Assembly: GCA_025526995.1 (NCBI GenBank) | Contig: JAHLKG010000011.1 | Location: 310,001-374,000 of the forward strand | DNA from: Powellomyces hirtus | Lineage: Eukaryota; Chytridiomycota; Chytridiomycetes; Spizellomycetales; Powellomycetaceae | Direction: 5' to 3' | DNA length: 64,000 nt | In this document: positions 34,501 through 45,809 of the stretch, piece by piece | Layout: each line of letters starts with the position of its first letter | Position numbering within the stretch: position 1 is the first letter of the stretch | The notes under the pieces: generated by a model | What the model was told of the DNA's origin: nothing | Seen by the model: the letters and a program-made list of their open reading frames with translations, nothing else | Databases searched by the model: none | Translations under genes and position numbers: made by a program

Positions 34501-34633
34501 GGGAAAGCACCAGAGAATGCATCATGACCATCACATGTCAACTCTCGCCCGGTTGCATCATTGATATCTGTGCTCTTTTTGTTTTACACACCAGTAGTTT
34601 GGCAGCGACACCGCCTGGGCGATCATAGTCCAT
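31584..34633 (-). CDS. KIF19: Kinesin-8 motor protein, KIF19-like
   Basis: Twelve exons: complement(join(31584..31758, 31837..32245, 32316..32394, 32464..32862, 32935..33057, 33134..33277, 33354..33373, 33443..33530, 33613..33998, 34089..34290, 34392..34475, 34592..34633)), 716 aa, in phase throughout, including a 20-nt exon coding ERAAETK. The motor spans about residues 15-355: VSVRIRPL, P-loop GATGAGKT (110-117), [13 protein letters not shown], switch [10 protein letters not shown], switch II DLAGSE (263-268), [16 protein letters not shown] and [14 protein letters not shown]. The LDLRED...GIT block and [15 protein letters not shown] fit the kinesin-8 KIF19 branch best. KIF19 depolymerises microtubules at cilium tips and limits length; a flagellar role in zoospores is inferred. 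A coiled and polyglutamine-bearing tail follows. The 14-codon first exon is the least certain. Confidence 0.92.
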
Positions 34634-35143
34634 TCCTTAGCCAGTTGACGCTTGGAGAGGTGAATCAAGCTTCCGCCCGGGCGCGGCTGCCTTCCGTGTT
34701 CTTTGTCAGTGGAGAAAAACGCAAAGCCCCCGTGCTCGTTGTCTCCTTTGCACGGCGGCCTCCCACAACCAAACTCGAAGAGACTTTGCAGTGGAGACAC
34801 AAGTGGCACTCTTTTCTCAGGTGCATTCACGAATTGGTTTCTTCCCCAGCGCTTATTTTTGAAGTAACACTGGTTCACTTCTTCCTCTTTCTTTATTCGT
34901 TTGCTCGGTCAATGTGCTCGCAAACAAAGTGATGTTCGGGTGGAAAAGCAGCAGAAGAATAAGTCAAGAGACTCATTCCGCGTCCCTGGAACACGTTTCA
35001 GGAACAACCATGGTCCGAAACGGAAGTATATCTTGACAAGGGCAAAAAACATACTTTAGAGATCGAAGAGGCTCATGCAGCGGAGAATGCTTACCAAGCT
35101 GGACACGCGAGAAAACCTGTCAACAAAACAAAATTATACCTTG
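34634..35143. other. Intergenic upstream of the kinesin gene
   Basis: 510 bp between the kinesin start and tRNA-Val copy 3, holding the kinesin promoter. No other gene seen. Confidence 0.4.
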
Positions 35144-35215
35144 TACTCCCACTCAGGATCGAACTGAGGACCTTTGCCGTGTGAAGGCAACGTTATGCCA
35201 CTAAACCATAGGAGC
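35144..35215 (-). tRNA. tRNA-Val (CAC), copy 3 of 4
   Basis: Identical 72-nt sequence to the other three copies, minus strand, anticodon CAC. Confidence 0.95.
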
Positions 35216-36338
35216 GCCTTTTGAGTTGTAGACATGTAATTATAAGTAACTTATTCGAAAGCATTTCTAGTTGTACGATTAATTAATTTGGATGGAGTGT
35301 GGATGTGTGCTTTTCCTTGCGTGGGAAAGTGCGTCACTGGGCTGAGTCGCGTTTCCGATTGTCATTCCGTCGATCAGACGTCATTGTCCGGCGCTTCCTG
35401 GAGGGGATTTGCCGCTGCGCTTGCCCAATTTAGGTTTGATTATGGCTGAGTCGCGCACTCGGCTCATTAGGATGGTCAGCCTTACCAGCCGCGCGTTATT
35501 TGGTACTGCGAGATATTTGATTGGACAATTTGAAGTGCCAATCGCATGGGGAGCGGGAAAGGCGTTGGACTGCGTTTTCATGCCCTGGGTTCGTTGAGTC
35601 AAGTGGGAGTCATCAAACTCAAACCTACTGTAAGTGCCGTTCCGTGTCGTCAACCAGTCGTCATTTTATTCACCCAAACAGCCCCCCGCATTTCTCTCGC
35701 TTCAGCATCAGGCGAGAAGTGGGTTTTTTTTTTCTTCTTCTTGCGTGGTCTGATGCAGACGATACTTCGGTACCTCAAACCCCCAACCCCACAGCCAAGA
35801 CAGAAACAGTCAGTCACGCACCCGCTGGTAACAAGCGCTCCCCGTAGTAGTAGTAAGACTACTGTAGATTGTGGGTCTAGACCCCTCACTCGCTGGCTGA
35901 ATGGATTGGCTATACGTTCTACTACTATCATACTGCTGCGTTCAACATCTACTCGCTTCCCAACCCCTTGCCCAACCACCAACCCCAGCTACTTTCCCCT
36001 AAATCATAAACAGGAATAATAACACCCTGGAATCGTAAGTTCTTCTCCCGCTCTCGAACGGCCGCCACGTCGACAAGCCAACACAACCGTACATCCAACT
36101 ACAGTACTAGCGCTGTTTCTGCCACGGAAACCTCTTACATCATCGGCACTGTCCCACATCGACGACTTCTCTCGGTCGCAATCTTTAGCAACTTACCTTC
36201 ACCACTCCTGCCGAATCCGCCCCAGCACGAACGAGTTGCTCGGTCTCGTTTCTGTTCTCCCTCCGCCTATCTTGTCCTGCGTCGTTGTCCTGCCTTCGTC
36301 ATCTCGTGTACGGTAACTGGCTCCCCCCGTAACTCGTC
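35216..36338. promoter_or_regulatory. Upstream region and long 5' leader of the phosphatase gene
   Basis: 1.1 kb with no convincing gene. A donor-like ATC|GTAAGTTC at about 36030, followed by a pyrimidine-rich stretch, suggests a 5' UTR intron of the PTP gene. A T-run (35727-35737), a GTAGTAGTAGTA run (about 35846-35857) and a short palindrome GGGTCTAGACCC (35871-35882) are present. Confidence 0.35.
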
Positions 36339-39300
36339 ATGGCAAAGGTCATCGCTTGCAGTCCAGACACAGACCAACAGCAAAGCAATTACAACCTCAA
36401 CCACGATTACTTCTCTCTCTCCAGAGGCATGCTCTACTTCCGCGTTTTAGATCGTCTCGCATGATGTTCGTCTCTAACCCTAAATTTCACACACTCCAGG
36501 TTCTGCTGTCTCATCCTCTACCGGAGAAATATCTCCCAGCTTCACCCCGCTCCCATACCTCACCCCAGCGGCGCATATTCCCGAGACTCCATTCTTCTCC
36601 CCTAGACTACACATACCTGCCACACCAAATCACCGCGCCGGCAGGGTCACCGCTCCCCACATTCAACCATCAATCAACAGGACGTCTGTGAATAGCGGTT
36701 GTTTGAGCAAATCATTTTGTACTACTACTAGCACAAACGGACCTTCCAGTACGAGTGTGCCTGCTCCTCCGCCGGCAATCGGCTCCGAGGTGCCCACCTC
36801 TGCCAGCACGCCCGTTCCCATGCAGCTGTCCCTCCCGTCACCAAAACCGACACAGACCGGTGCCAGCCTCACGCCGCTCCCAATTCCTATCCCAAGAAAC
36901 ATGGTTAATCAAACTTCACCACGACCCAGCAGCATTGCCGGATCCGTGACTCCCAATGCCCGTCCCTCTCAAGCATCCACGACTTCAGCGCAAAACATCC
37001 TAATTTTCCAACCAGATCAGTTGGCGGATCTGTTAAGGGGACACACGAGTTCCTCCCACGCGGTCTTAGGCCTGGATATGCGCTCCTTCCAGCAATACTC
37101 GGAACACCGGATAATTGACTCAGTCAATGTCTCCATCCCAACTACCCTCCTCAGGAGACCGGCGTTCACCCCGGTAAAAATGTTCGGATCTGTTTCGTCA
37201 GATCATGCAAAACACGTTTTGAAAGATTGGACCAGCTATCAAAACATAGTCGTTATCGATGCCGATTCGACGATTGCGAATGATGCTTCCCCGCTGAAAC
37301 TCCTCGCCTCAAAGCTGTTACTCCACGCCAACACCAATACTAAGATAGGATGGTTGATGGGTGGTTATGCGGCCTTTGCGGAGATGCACCCGGATCTTTG
37401 CGATGCTTCTCCGCCACCGGCCGGATCAGGAGGCATTGCGCCAGCCGCGAACGAGGCAACAAAGGGAATGTGTTTGTCAGATCTTGCAGGTAGGGTTTTG
37501 TACCTCTATGGGCAGCAACTCTGAACCGAGCGGTATTTAGTCAATGCAATGGTGTTGCAAATGCAAGCGCCAGCGAGGGGGCTTGGCGCAGATTGACGTC
37601 ACATTTGGAATAAGCGCATTTGTTTTTCATTTCGGACTTTGAGGTGATTCATTTGTTAATTACATCTGCCTTTATTTTAGGTCCTCTCACAGCTCCCTCC
37701 GCGCTGGGAGCGCTCGGAGCAGGCAGGCCCACGTTGTTGCAACCAACATACGCTGCACATACCAGCGTAGCCAGCTTGAGTCAAAACGACACACTAATCG
37801 GCGCGGTGGATATTGAAGACCGCGAGTTGTTGCCACGTTTCCTCAAAGACCTGCTGGAATCTGGAAATGTGCGCGCTCAGATCGAAAGCAACTTCACAGC
37901 AGTGGAAGCGGCGGAGAAAAAACGACTCGACTGCTCTTTCCGCGCGCGTTCTCGGACTGATCCCTTCTCCGTTTCGGACGCGCTGGAAGGCGGCGCGACG
38001 AGGAATAGGTATAACAACATCTGGCCGTTTAACCACAATCGCGTGAAGCTATCCTGCAAAAAGCTCCTCGCAAACCCTCTACTTCCTACCGTCACATCCC
38101 CCGCGGCCGGTTTGGCCACTCCGAAGGCTTGCACTGCCGAGCAGCAGATGATGTCAAATGACTACATCAATGCTTCGCATATCATATCCCCAGCCGGTCA
38201 TCGGCGCTACATCGCGACACAAGGGCCGATCGCTAGCACATTCGACGACTTCTGGCGAATGGCCTGGCAAGAAAAGTCTCGTATCGTCTTGATGTTGGTT
38301 GCCGATGCTGATGTTCAGCAAGGAAGTCAGACCTGTCACAAGTATTGGCCTAGCGAGGGCTTGAGTCAGGCGTTTGGACGTGTCAGAGTGTCACACATCC
38401 GAGAACGTCAGGTACCATTCGAAGCCGAACGTGATCCAGATGCAGGCGGAGGAGTAATATTACGTGAGTTTGTCGTGGTCGTTGATGGCGACGAGTCTCA
38501 GGCGCGAAGCATATGGCAAGTTCAGTATCTCGGATGGCCCGACCACGGCGTCCCGAAGCATGCAGATGAAATGCTGCAGGTGCATCATCTCGTGTCAAAG
38601 CTCTGTGCCCGCCTGGATCACGCGTATGGCAAAGAGGATGTTGGTCCCGTGATCGTCCATTGTTCTGCCGGATGTGGGCGCACGGGTGCTTTCATTTGCA
38701 TTGATGCTGTTCTCTCCGCACTGCACTCTCTGGGAGCCATTCCTTCGGTATCGTCGTTGGGATTGTCTTTATCACCAGCTTCGATTGCTTCGTCCTCGTC
38801 TTTCATGTCCACCACCCTATACGAACATCACCCCGGGATCCTTGGGCAACCACATCAGCAGCGGCAGTCGCAGCAGTCGCAGCAGTCTCATGATGTCCTT
38901 CCCTCCGCCTTCACTGCTACACGCTCGGCTCCTGGAACTCCCGGTGCTGACACTTGGTCAACCGTGCGCCCCATTCTCACCCCTAACACCTTTGGCCCAG
39001 CGAGCTCTCCGCACGACATGATTCTTGCTGCTGTCCACCATCTCCGGTCCCAGCGAGTTCTCATGGTGCAATCTTTGAGTCAGTTCGCATTCTGCTACGA
39101 GGTGGTGGCCCGTTACTGCGCCGTGGCTGGAGTTCCCTCCTCAAAATCGTCCAAATCTGCGGGCACTATGCAAGACACGACTGCCTCTGCGTTCGTTCTA
39201 CCACTAGCGGCCCAGTCTCCTTCCGAGCTGGATCAGTCGGACTATGGTGAAACCATGCAACGATACAACCGCGTCGTGGGCGCGGATGCGGTTGACGCCA

Positions 39301-39449
39301 CCCTCGGCGCGTTTCCGAACATCGCGCACCCTCCGGATTTAGAGCAGACAAGCGACGATGATGACGAGACGGAGGCACGGAAACGCGAACGCGCGGTGTC
39401 CTTGGAAGAGATGGTGGTGCAGCAACGCACATCTCGGACGCGTTGCTAA
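36339..39449 (+). CDS. Rhodanese-like plus tyrosine phosphatase, Pyp1/Ptp2-3-type
   Basis: Exons: join(36339..36453, 36500..37489, 37681..39449), 957 aa, in phase. The 46-nt first intron carries a CTAAC branch site 18 nt before its acceptor. The N-terminus is Ser/Pro/Thr-rich. A rhodanese-like domain spans about residues 205-330 (VLGLDMRSFQQYSEHRIIDSVNVSIP); its active-site loop (DADSTIANDAS) lacks the catalytic cysteine. The classical PTP domain follows: NDYINAS, YIATQGP, WPD loop with general acid D656, and signature HCSAGCGRTG with nucleophile C696. Between the signature and the Q-loop lies a Ser/Gln-rich insert. Fungal Pyp1/Pyp2 and Ptp2/Ptp3 share this layout and dephosphorylate stress MAP kinases, the dead rhodanese part docking the kinase; that function is inferred. 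The first exon is less certain than the rest. Confidence 0.85.
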
Positions 39450-39947
39450 CAATGAATCGCCCTTGAACTTGGGGGCGTTCACAGTTCAGCAAACGGAGAA
39501 CACTGAGCTTACCTACCCTTTTCCCCTGTCTTTGGCCCGCATGCTATTTGCAACCGAGCATTTTTGGACATTTGCTCGTTCGCCTGGATGGCCCCCCGCT
39601 TGGGGAAATGGACATTTGTTTCAGTGCCTAGTTTTCCATTCATCCCTGTTTTGTTTATTTTCCTGCTGATGACCCCGGGATACTCCTGGCCTCCTAATTT
39701 GTCTAGTACCATGCAGCAGCATAGGCTGATTGGTGAAGACGTGGTTCGCATGGGTACCCTGGGTTGTTCTCTTCTTTCCTCTACCGTATATATATACATA
39801 TGACATATGTTCTTCCTCTCATAAAACGACAAGTCTGCACTCGCGGTTATTGTGTTTCAGTCGTATCATATGATATCGAAGGCACGGAAAGCACAGGCGT
39901 ACGAGAAGCCAGTAAAATGCAGTAAAGATGTGCAAAAGGTCATCCCG
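39450..39947. other. Intergenic 3' of the phosphatase
   Basis: About 500 bp, T-rich 3' UTR-like sequence with a TATATATACATATG run near 39787-39800. No gene seen. Confidence 0.4.
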
Positions 39948-40019
39948 TACTCCCACTCAGGATCGAACTGAGGACCTTTGCCGTGTGAAGGCAACGTTAT
40001 GCCACTAAACCATAGGAGC
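39948..40019 (-). tRNA. tRNA-Val (CAC), copy 4 of 4
   Basis: Identical 72-nt sequence to the other three copies, minus strand, anticodon CAC. Confidence 0.95.
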
Positions 40020-40240
40020 GTGATTATGAGATCGGTAATTTGCTACCTGCAAGGCACAACTGCTTTCTTGTTACATAATCATACCGGCAATCTGATTGGT
40101 GCAGTTCCCACACGCACAACATGCAAGTGACTTGAAACGCCCGCCAACCCTTCACGCGAGTCACACGGAGTACGTTGTACGAAGCCGTTATGCTACAAGC
40201 CACGCCTGACGCCGCCACTGCCTGCTCCGCTTGCCCACGT

Positions 40241-40248
40241 TATAAAAG
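40241..40248 (+). promoter_or_regulatory. Orphan TATA box (TATAAAAG)
   Basis: TATAAAAGGA is followed by a CT-rich tract (CCTTCTCCACTTTCCCGTCC), matching the layout at 3357. No recognised gene begins downstream for 2.5 kb on this strand. Confidence 0.4.
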
Positions 40249-41264
40249 GAGCCTGCCTTCTCCACTTTCCCGTCCCTCCCCAGTAGCTTGAGATACCCCG
40301 AGAGCACCAAAAGACTTTTGGTATGAGGTCTATCAAATCTTAGTCTGACAGAGCAAATTGCGTAATAGAAGAGCAACCTGTTTGTCACGCAAAGATTCTG
40401 GTAGTTCCTCATTCCAGCTGACATATCTTGCCGGATCGTTTTGTCTGCATGATGTTATGGTGTCTGCTTGTCGTGCATGTGCTATCAAAGCCTCAGTGCG
40501 TTTCCTGCTCTTGCGTAGGAAATGGAATGCGCCTTGCCATCTGCCAACGCAGCCAGCGGAGGAGCACATCCTCCATGCCATTGTAGGATCGTGGCTCTGA
40601 GGAGATGGGTCTGCTGAGACATAGCCGCTTACCTGTGGCACCCAGTCTGTTGTGGTTGTGTTTTGATAGCACTTTGCATGCACAAACTCGGAATGCCGGC
40701 GCGTGCTCATCTTTTTTGAAGTTGGGGAGGGGGCTGGGGCGATCCTAGCGGTGCCGTATCAGTATTCCCCACTCACTCCAATTTCACTGCAATGCTGCTA
40801 GAGTGTTTGGTTCACAATCAGAAATGTGGTCGTAAGCCAGCAAGACAGGAGTGTGGTGTTGGCTAGCTCGATGGTGTAAGATTGCAAAGTGAAATTCTCG
40901 AAAAGCTTGATGGAGAGGAAGGTGCGATAAATGGAGAACAGAAGAAGCCACCAGTCGCTAATGGGTTTGTGGTCACGGGTCGTTGCCCGCCGACACTGTG
41001 GCGGCATCTTGACTCGCCATACGAGTTCGGGCGAAAGTGACGGGGAAGCCAGGCTGATGAGCTCACATATCTCTCCGGTAACCAGTCTCTCCGCTTAGGT
41101 CTTGAGTGGTACGATACTGCTTCGAAGAGTCGTCAATGACTCCCACTTGCAAGCGTACCAGGAGCCTTTTCGGCCGCACCACGGAACGGGACAACTGGGG
41201 TGCTTATTGGCGCTACACAAACATCGTGGTAGAAAAAATGTCCGTATTTGCGACTAACGATTCA

Positions 41265-41395
41265 GCTCGCTTCTACATCCTGCGACCGCCGGGAAGCACA
41301 CGTCCGACGACAATCGCGGGGTTTTTGCCACAGACGAAATCCGCTCGCCTCAACTTTGCGCCACCGCCATGAAGCACATTTACGACGATAATTAC
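41265..41395. repeat. Degenerate 77-bp-spaced duplication
   Basis: The segment starting CTCGCTTCTACATCCTGCGA (about 41267) recurs as CTCGCCTCAACTTTGCGCCA (about 41344). Both continue into GAAGCACA...ACGACGA(C/T)AAT. The two ~50-bp copies match at roughly three quarters of positions by eye. Confidence 0.5.
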
Positions 41396-42515
41396 TAGGT
41401 GTGGTTCTCCCTGAAAGTAGTTTGAGTGTGGCGATTTCTTGAAGACTTCTGTGGGGAAGGCACGCGACGCAGTTGGCGTGGCTTGTGCTGCGCCTGCGCC
41501 CCATTGGCGTCCGAGACAAACGAGAGGAAAGGTTAACAAGACGAATGATCACATAAATAACTCACCAAATCAAATGCTAAACTACTGAATCAGTAACAAG
41601 TAAGATTCCAATAAGAACGTAATCAGAAATAGTGAACTGCAATGTGCTGTGCCAGAGAGCTAGGATATGCGCGCTAGTCTCGCATCAGACGGACCTAGCC
41701 GTACAAACTCTTGTTTTCCTGCCCCACATTTATATTCTTTTGTTTGGCCAAACACTCTACAAGGAGAACGAACACGCAGCCCTTCTGACTCACACAGTAT
41801 GTAGTCGCTGCCTATATCCAGGCTGCTCCAACTCCATCAAAAGGGACGCCCTCACGCATGTCGTAATGGGAGAGAAGCGACGCGCTCGTGTGGCTTGTGC
41901 TGAGCCCTGGCCGACCGCATTCTAACGTGATGTCTAATCCACTATCAAGAAGGGACCAAGATGGGGGCGAGAGAAGGGCAGGCAATTTAGGTTTCCTTTC
42001 TGGGTGGGATACGTTCAGGCCCTTTTCGTCTTGATTTCGTTTTATTACATTTAGTTGATGTCTGAGAAATCGCACAAGCAGCGCCGCTCGCATGCGTCCC
42101 TGCCTGATTCCTCGATTACTTTGTCGCCCAATGTATTGTTCCAGGATGTCATTCAAGTAATGTAACTGAGCGATTAGGAATTGCCCGCCGGTTTTCTCTC
42201 GCCGGAATCCTTGGAAAGGCACAGAGGGAAACTGCCGCCTTTGGCAGCCACCCACTCCCACCCAACCCACGGGCCCATCCACTCTTTCTTTCTTTCGCAT
42301 CCCTTCCTTCCTTTTGTTCCCACTCCGTCTATTACTTTTCTTTGCGCAGGCAATTATAGAAGGTAGGGCCAGCTAGGGGTTGTTGTTTGAAACATCCATT
42401 CATTCGTCAGATCCATCCGGCCGCATCGCAGAGAAATCGCACGCATGCACGCATGGACGGACGCACGCACCTTCCCACTCTCCACACACACTGCATGCCC
42501 AAGTCGTAGAACACA

Positions 42516-42523
42516 TATAAAAG
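42516..42523 (+). promoter_or_regulatory. TATA box of the T-box gene
   Basis: TATAAAAG lies 267 bp upstream of the T-box start codon on the same strand. The pyrimidine-rich stretch between them fits a 5' leader. Confidence 0.55.
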
Positions 42524-42782
42524 CGCAAGCGGCTGGTGCATAGACTGCTATTTTGTTTTGCCAATCCCTCCTTATCAACCTTGTCATAGCCGTCCCCATC
42601 TCTCTACAACACTTGTTCTCAATACACGCAAAGACTGTCGTTGTCTCCTGTTTCTCTCATTCATTTCGTCTCGTTTTCTCGGGCCACCATCCCGACTCAA
42701 CCCCACGAACGTAGTTTGTGTATCATTGGCTGCTTCGCATAGCAGTTGAGACACCGTTTTGGCAGGAAACTCCTCATTCGCA

Positions 42783-44672
42783 ATGCACGTCTCCGAACTC
42801 ATCAATGCGCCGTACTGTGGCAAGCGGACCCGCTCATTCCACGAAGGTATGTCATTGTGGGAACACCCAGACGTCAAGCATGAGATGATCTCAGAGGTCA
42901 CCCGCTGTGAGACACTGGACTGCGTAGTAATCTCTCCGTGCACGCCACCTTTCAGATGTCCTTCCAAACGGAAAGCGAAGGCAGCTTCCACCCGTCGCCC
43001 GTCATGAGATGCATCTCATGCGAGCTTCTTCGCGTCGGTTTACTGTCGACAACAAGACTGTGCAGATCAAGTTCCGAACTTCATCCAGCGCTCCCACTGT
43101 CGTCGAGGCAAGGGAAGACAGACGCCATCTGGAGCCGCGAAGGAAGGCCTATCTCGAAAACACTCGTCGTGTACCAGCTAGCTTGGGATATCGGCAGGGC
43201 TTCGGCAAAGTTGAACGATCCGCATCTATGTTGCTGGAGGATGCAAAGCTATGGGCTCAATTCCATTCCGTTGGCAATGGTAAGCATCAGAGGTCCAATA
43301 CTTTGGATGCTCATGCATGTAGAGCTCGCTCTGAACTTTCTTTCTTGCTTCCAGAGATGATCATGACAAAACATGGCCGTTGCTTATTTCCCACCTTGCG
43401 TTTCCGGCCGACCAACCTCGATCCAAAAGCGCATTACACCGTTGCGATTGACGTCGTTCAAGTTGTGCCCCACAAGTTCAAATTCTTGAGGAACGGCAAG
43501 TGGACACCCCTCATCCCAAATGACGCCGAAAACACCACTTCCGATAGCAATGATATGGCTCTGCGATCGACAGCCTTCGTCAATCCCAGCGGAGCTCAGA
43601 CCGGTAGGCACTGCGATCATATGAACGTCTCGAACCATTATGATCATATCCTGAACTGAGATAACTTTGTAGGGGAGTTCTGGGAGCGCAATGGAGCCGC
43701 CTTCACGAAAATCAAGCTCACAAATGTGACCGGCGAGCGACGTGACGGAGAGACAGATGGGATGTTTTTTCTGCAGTCTTTCCATCAGTATCAACCTAGA
43801 GTCCATCTCATCAAGCATACGCCCGGGCACAGAGAGGTTGCAACCTTCATCTTCGACGAGACCAAGTTCATTGCGGTCACGCACTACCAGAATCATAAAG
43901 TGAACAGTCTCAAGAAGAACTACAACCCCCATGCGAAGGGCTTTAAGGTGGGATTCCCTTGTTCAGAATCTAACAAGTCAGCTTCGCTTATACTTCCGTA
44001 CATCTCAACTGGTAGGATTTTGAGACGAGACAAATCGCTTCTCGCATCCGGTCTAATAGCATGAGCAACGCCAAGATCTCGACTATCGCACCCTCACCCA
44101 TCGTACGCAGCTCGCCTAGACTGCGTTTCTTTGATAATGCTCCATCTTCATCTGGCAAAGGCATTGACGATCCCCAAACAATCGCCGGTCGGACGCGGTC
44201 TGCCACAGGAAAGTTCGAAAACGCTGTCAGCAACAAGCCGCTGTCGACGGACGATACATTGGATTCATCGTCATCCGATGCGGAGGCGGACCCCGAAGAA
44301 CAAGAGTCGGACAGCTCTTCATCCGAGTGCTCGTCGTCGGAGGACGAGTCTAGCGACTGTTACGATCACGAATCCTGTTCGACCGAGCCACCTGCCGAAT
44401 TTCAAGTGACGAAAGAGCCTTCGAGCGAGCGTCCTTCCGCCTTGGACCTTCTCTCCTCGTTTTGCTCTCACATTCTGGAGACAGGCAACATCAATACTAA
44501 CCCAACTGATCTCGCCAACTCTGTCGTGGCTCGTCACGATCCGCGCCATTGTGAGAACATTGACAATCACCCCCTCCGCGACCTGGTCTGGGCATGCGAG
44601 TACCAGACTTCTTGGCCATCTCCTATGAACGCTGCTGCGAGAACTCTTCCCCTTCAATCTACCACCGTTTAG
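42783..44672 (+). CDS. T-box transcription factor
   Basis: Five exons: join(42783..42846, 42956..43279, 43355..43603, 43673..43947, 44016..44672), 522 aa, all in phase. The T-box DNA-binding domain covers about residues 113-304: LEDAKLWAQFHSVGNEMIMT, KHGRCLFPTLRFRPTNLDP, YTVAIDVVQV, FTKIKLTNVTG, LQSFHQYQPRVHLIK, FIFDETKFIAVTHYQNHKV and KKNYNPHAKGFKD. The last two are the classic TAYQN and YNPFAKAF motifs with substitutions. The N-terminus is basic; the C-terminal 210 residues are acidic and Ser-rich (SSSSDAEADPEEQESDSSSS), a possible activation region. T-box factors are absent from Dikarya but known from chytrid and other early-diverging fungi, animals and some unicellular relatives. Targets here are unknown. 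The intron at 43948-44015 was chosen because it alone keeps the frame open into the last exon. Confidence 0.93.
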
Positions 44673-45161
44673 CAACCCGTCCAGACTTTTCTGTCGTACA
44701 GGGCATGACGCTGGATACAGTCCGGTTACAAAGGCCCCCATTTTCTTTGCTTCGGGCGATCCCTATTTGTTTTGTTTCCATGATTTGGTTTTTCACTTTG
44801 CCAGGCATATGGCACGGTATTTGACAGATTCTGCGTCTATCCCCTTCTTTCTCTTCTCTGTTATCATCCCTTCCTTACAGTGACTATCGGAGACATTAGA
44901 TGGCCAAGAATTGTTTATATAGTTTTGTTCCTTCTGTTCCTTTCCTGCTCCTCAGGCTCTGTTCCTCTTTGTACATCTGAATCACCATTCTCACTAGTTT
45001 ACAGTCATCCTGCGATGTGTTAGAAATATTCCGGGGCAAGCGCTTTGCGTGCCCGTCTCAGTTGCTGTTATCAATTTGAGATATGCCCGACCCATGCCTC
45101 TGACTTTAACAAGGTTATGATTGTTTGCGACAGAATGTCTCAATTGTAGGCACTCACATCA
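44673..45161. other. Intergenic 3' of the T-box gene
   Basis: 489 bp, T-rich 3' UTR-like sequence. No gene seen. Confidence 0.4.
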
Positions 45162-45234
45162 GCCCGGCTAGCTCAATCGGTAGAGCGTGAGACTCTTAAT
45201 CTCAAGGTTGTGGGTTCGACCCCCACGTCGGGCT
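45162..45234 (+). tRNA. tRNA-Lys (CUU)
   Basis: 73-nt cloverleaf. GCCCGGC pairs with GTCGGGC, anticodon stem TGAGA/TCTCA with loop CTCTTAA gives anticodon CTT, T-arm GGTTCGACC. T-runs follow. Confidence 0.95.
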
Positions 45235-45809
45235 CATTCTTTCTTTGCTTTTTTCCCGATTTTGGTGGGCATTGGACTTGTGGCTGTGTAGTTCAATGAA
45301 TGCTATGTCGGGGTTATTGCACCAGAGCGCGTCCGGGGCCTAGCGGTCTGTGCGCGTTTTGCGACTTTTGTCTTGCCGCTCCTTTCTTTCGACGCTACAA
45401 GGACTCTGGCGACTGTCGGACATTAGAACGACGACCATTAGAACTAGGCCAAGAACACACTAGGCTTATTTTTTGATTAGAGCATCTTTGTTGCTGCGCC
45501 AGCCCTATCTCACTAAATCTAGCATTGCCTTGTGAAGAAAGTGACTCAGTGAGTCAATCAGTCAATTTTGCTTGAGTTTCCCGCCCAAATCACGCCCTGC
45601 CCTTTTTCGCCCGCTCGACTCGACTCGACTCGCTCCCCCGCCCGCTGTGTGTTGACCGAAAACGCATATCAAACAGACAGACAGACAGTCACCCAGGTAT
45701 GTTCCCACGCAATCTCACAACGAGAAAAAAACGTACCCACACTCATCACCAACACGTATTGCATCACATCCTCTCTCGCGGCAGTATCGTTCCCATCTCA
45801 GAATACAAA
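45235..45809 (+). promoter_or_regulatory. Upstream region of the CBM48 gene
   Basis: 575 bp without a gene. It holds CTCGACTCGACTCGACTCG (about 45615-45633) and CAGACAGACAGACAGACAGT (about 45671-45690) microsatellites ahead of the start. AG|GTATGT at about 45695 could be the donor of a 5' UTR intron. Confidence 0.4.

Larger units (their letters stand above)
40020..42515. other. Gene-poor stretch with small unassigned frames
   Basis: 2.5 kb without a recognised gene. Two minus-strand frames deserve mention. One runs from ATG 40710 to a stop at 40333 (125 codons; WVPQ followed by a possible 36-nt intron GTAAGC...CTCAG). The other runs from ATG 41007 to 40798 (69 codons, hydrophobic, FSIYRTFLSIKLFENF). 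Both lack known motifs. An orphan TATA box and a degenerate duplication inside are listed separately. Confidence 0.35.

Noticed and set aside
35546..36019. 157-codon plus-strand frame
   Set aside because: It lies in the long leader region of the phosphatase gene, is full of Thr/Pro/Ser from pyrimidine-rich DNA and has no conserved sequence.
40333..40710. Small minus-strand gene, possibly spliced, with a WLRW-type ending in another frame
   Set aside because: I considered a complex I assembly factor, but the match is too weak and the reading frame ambiguous.
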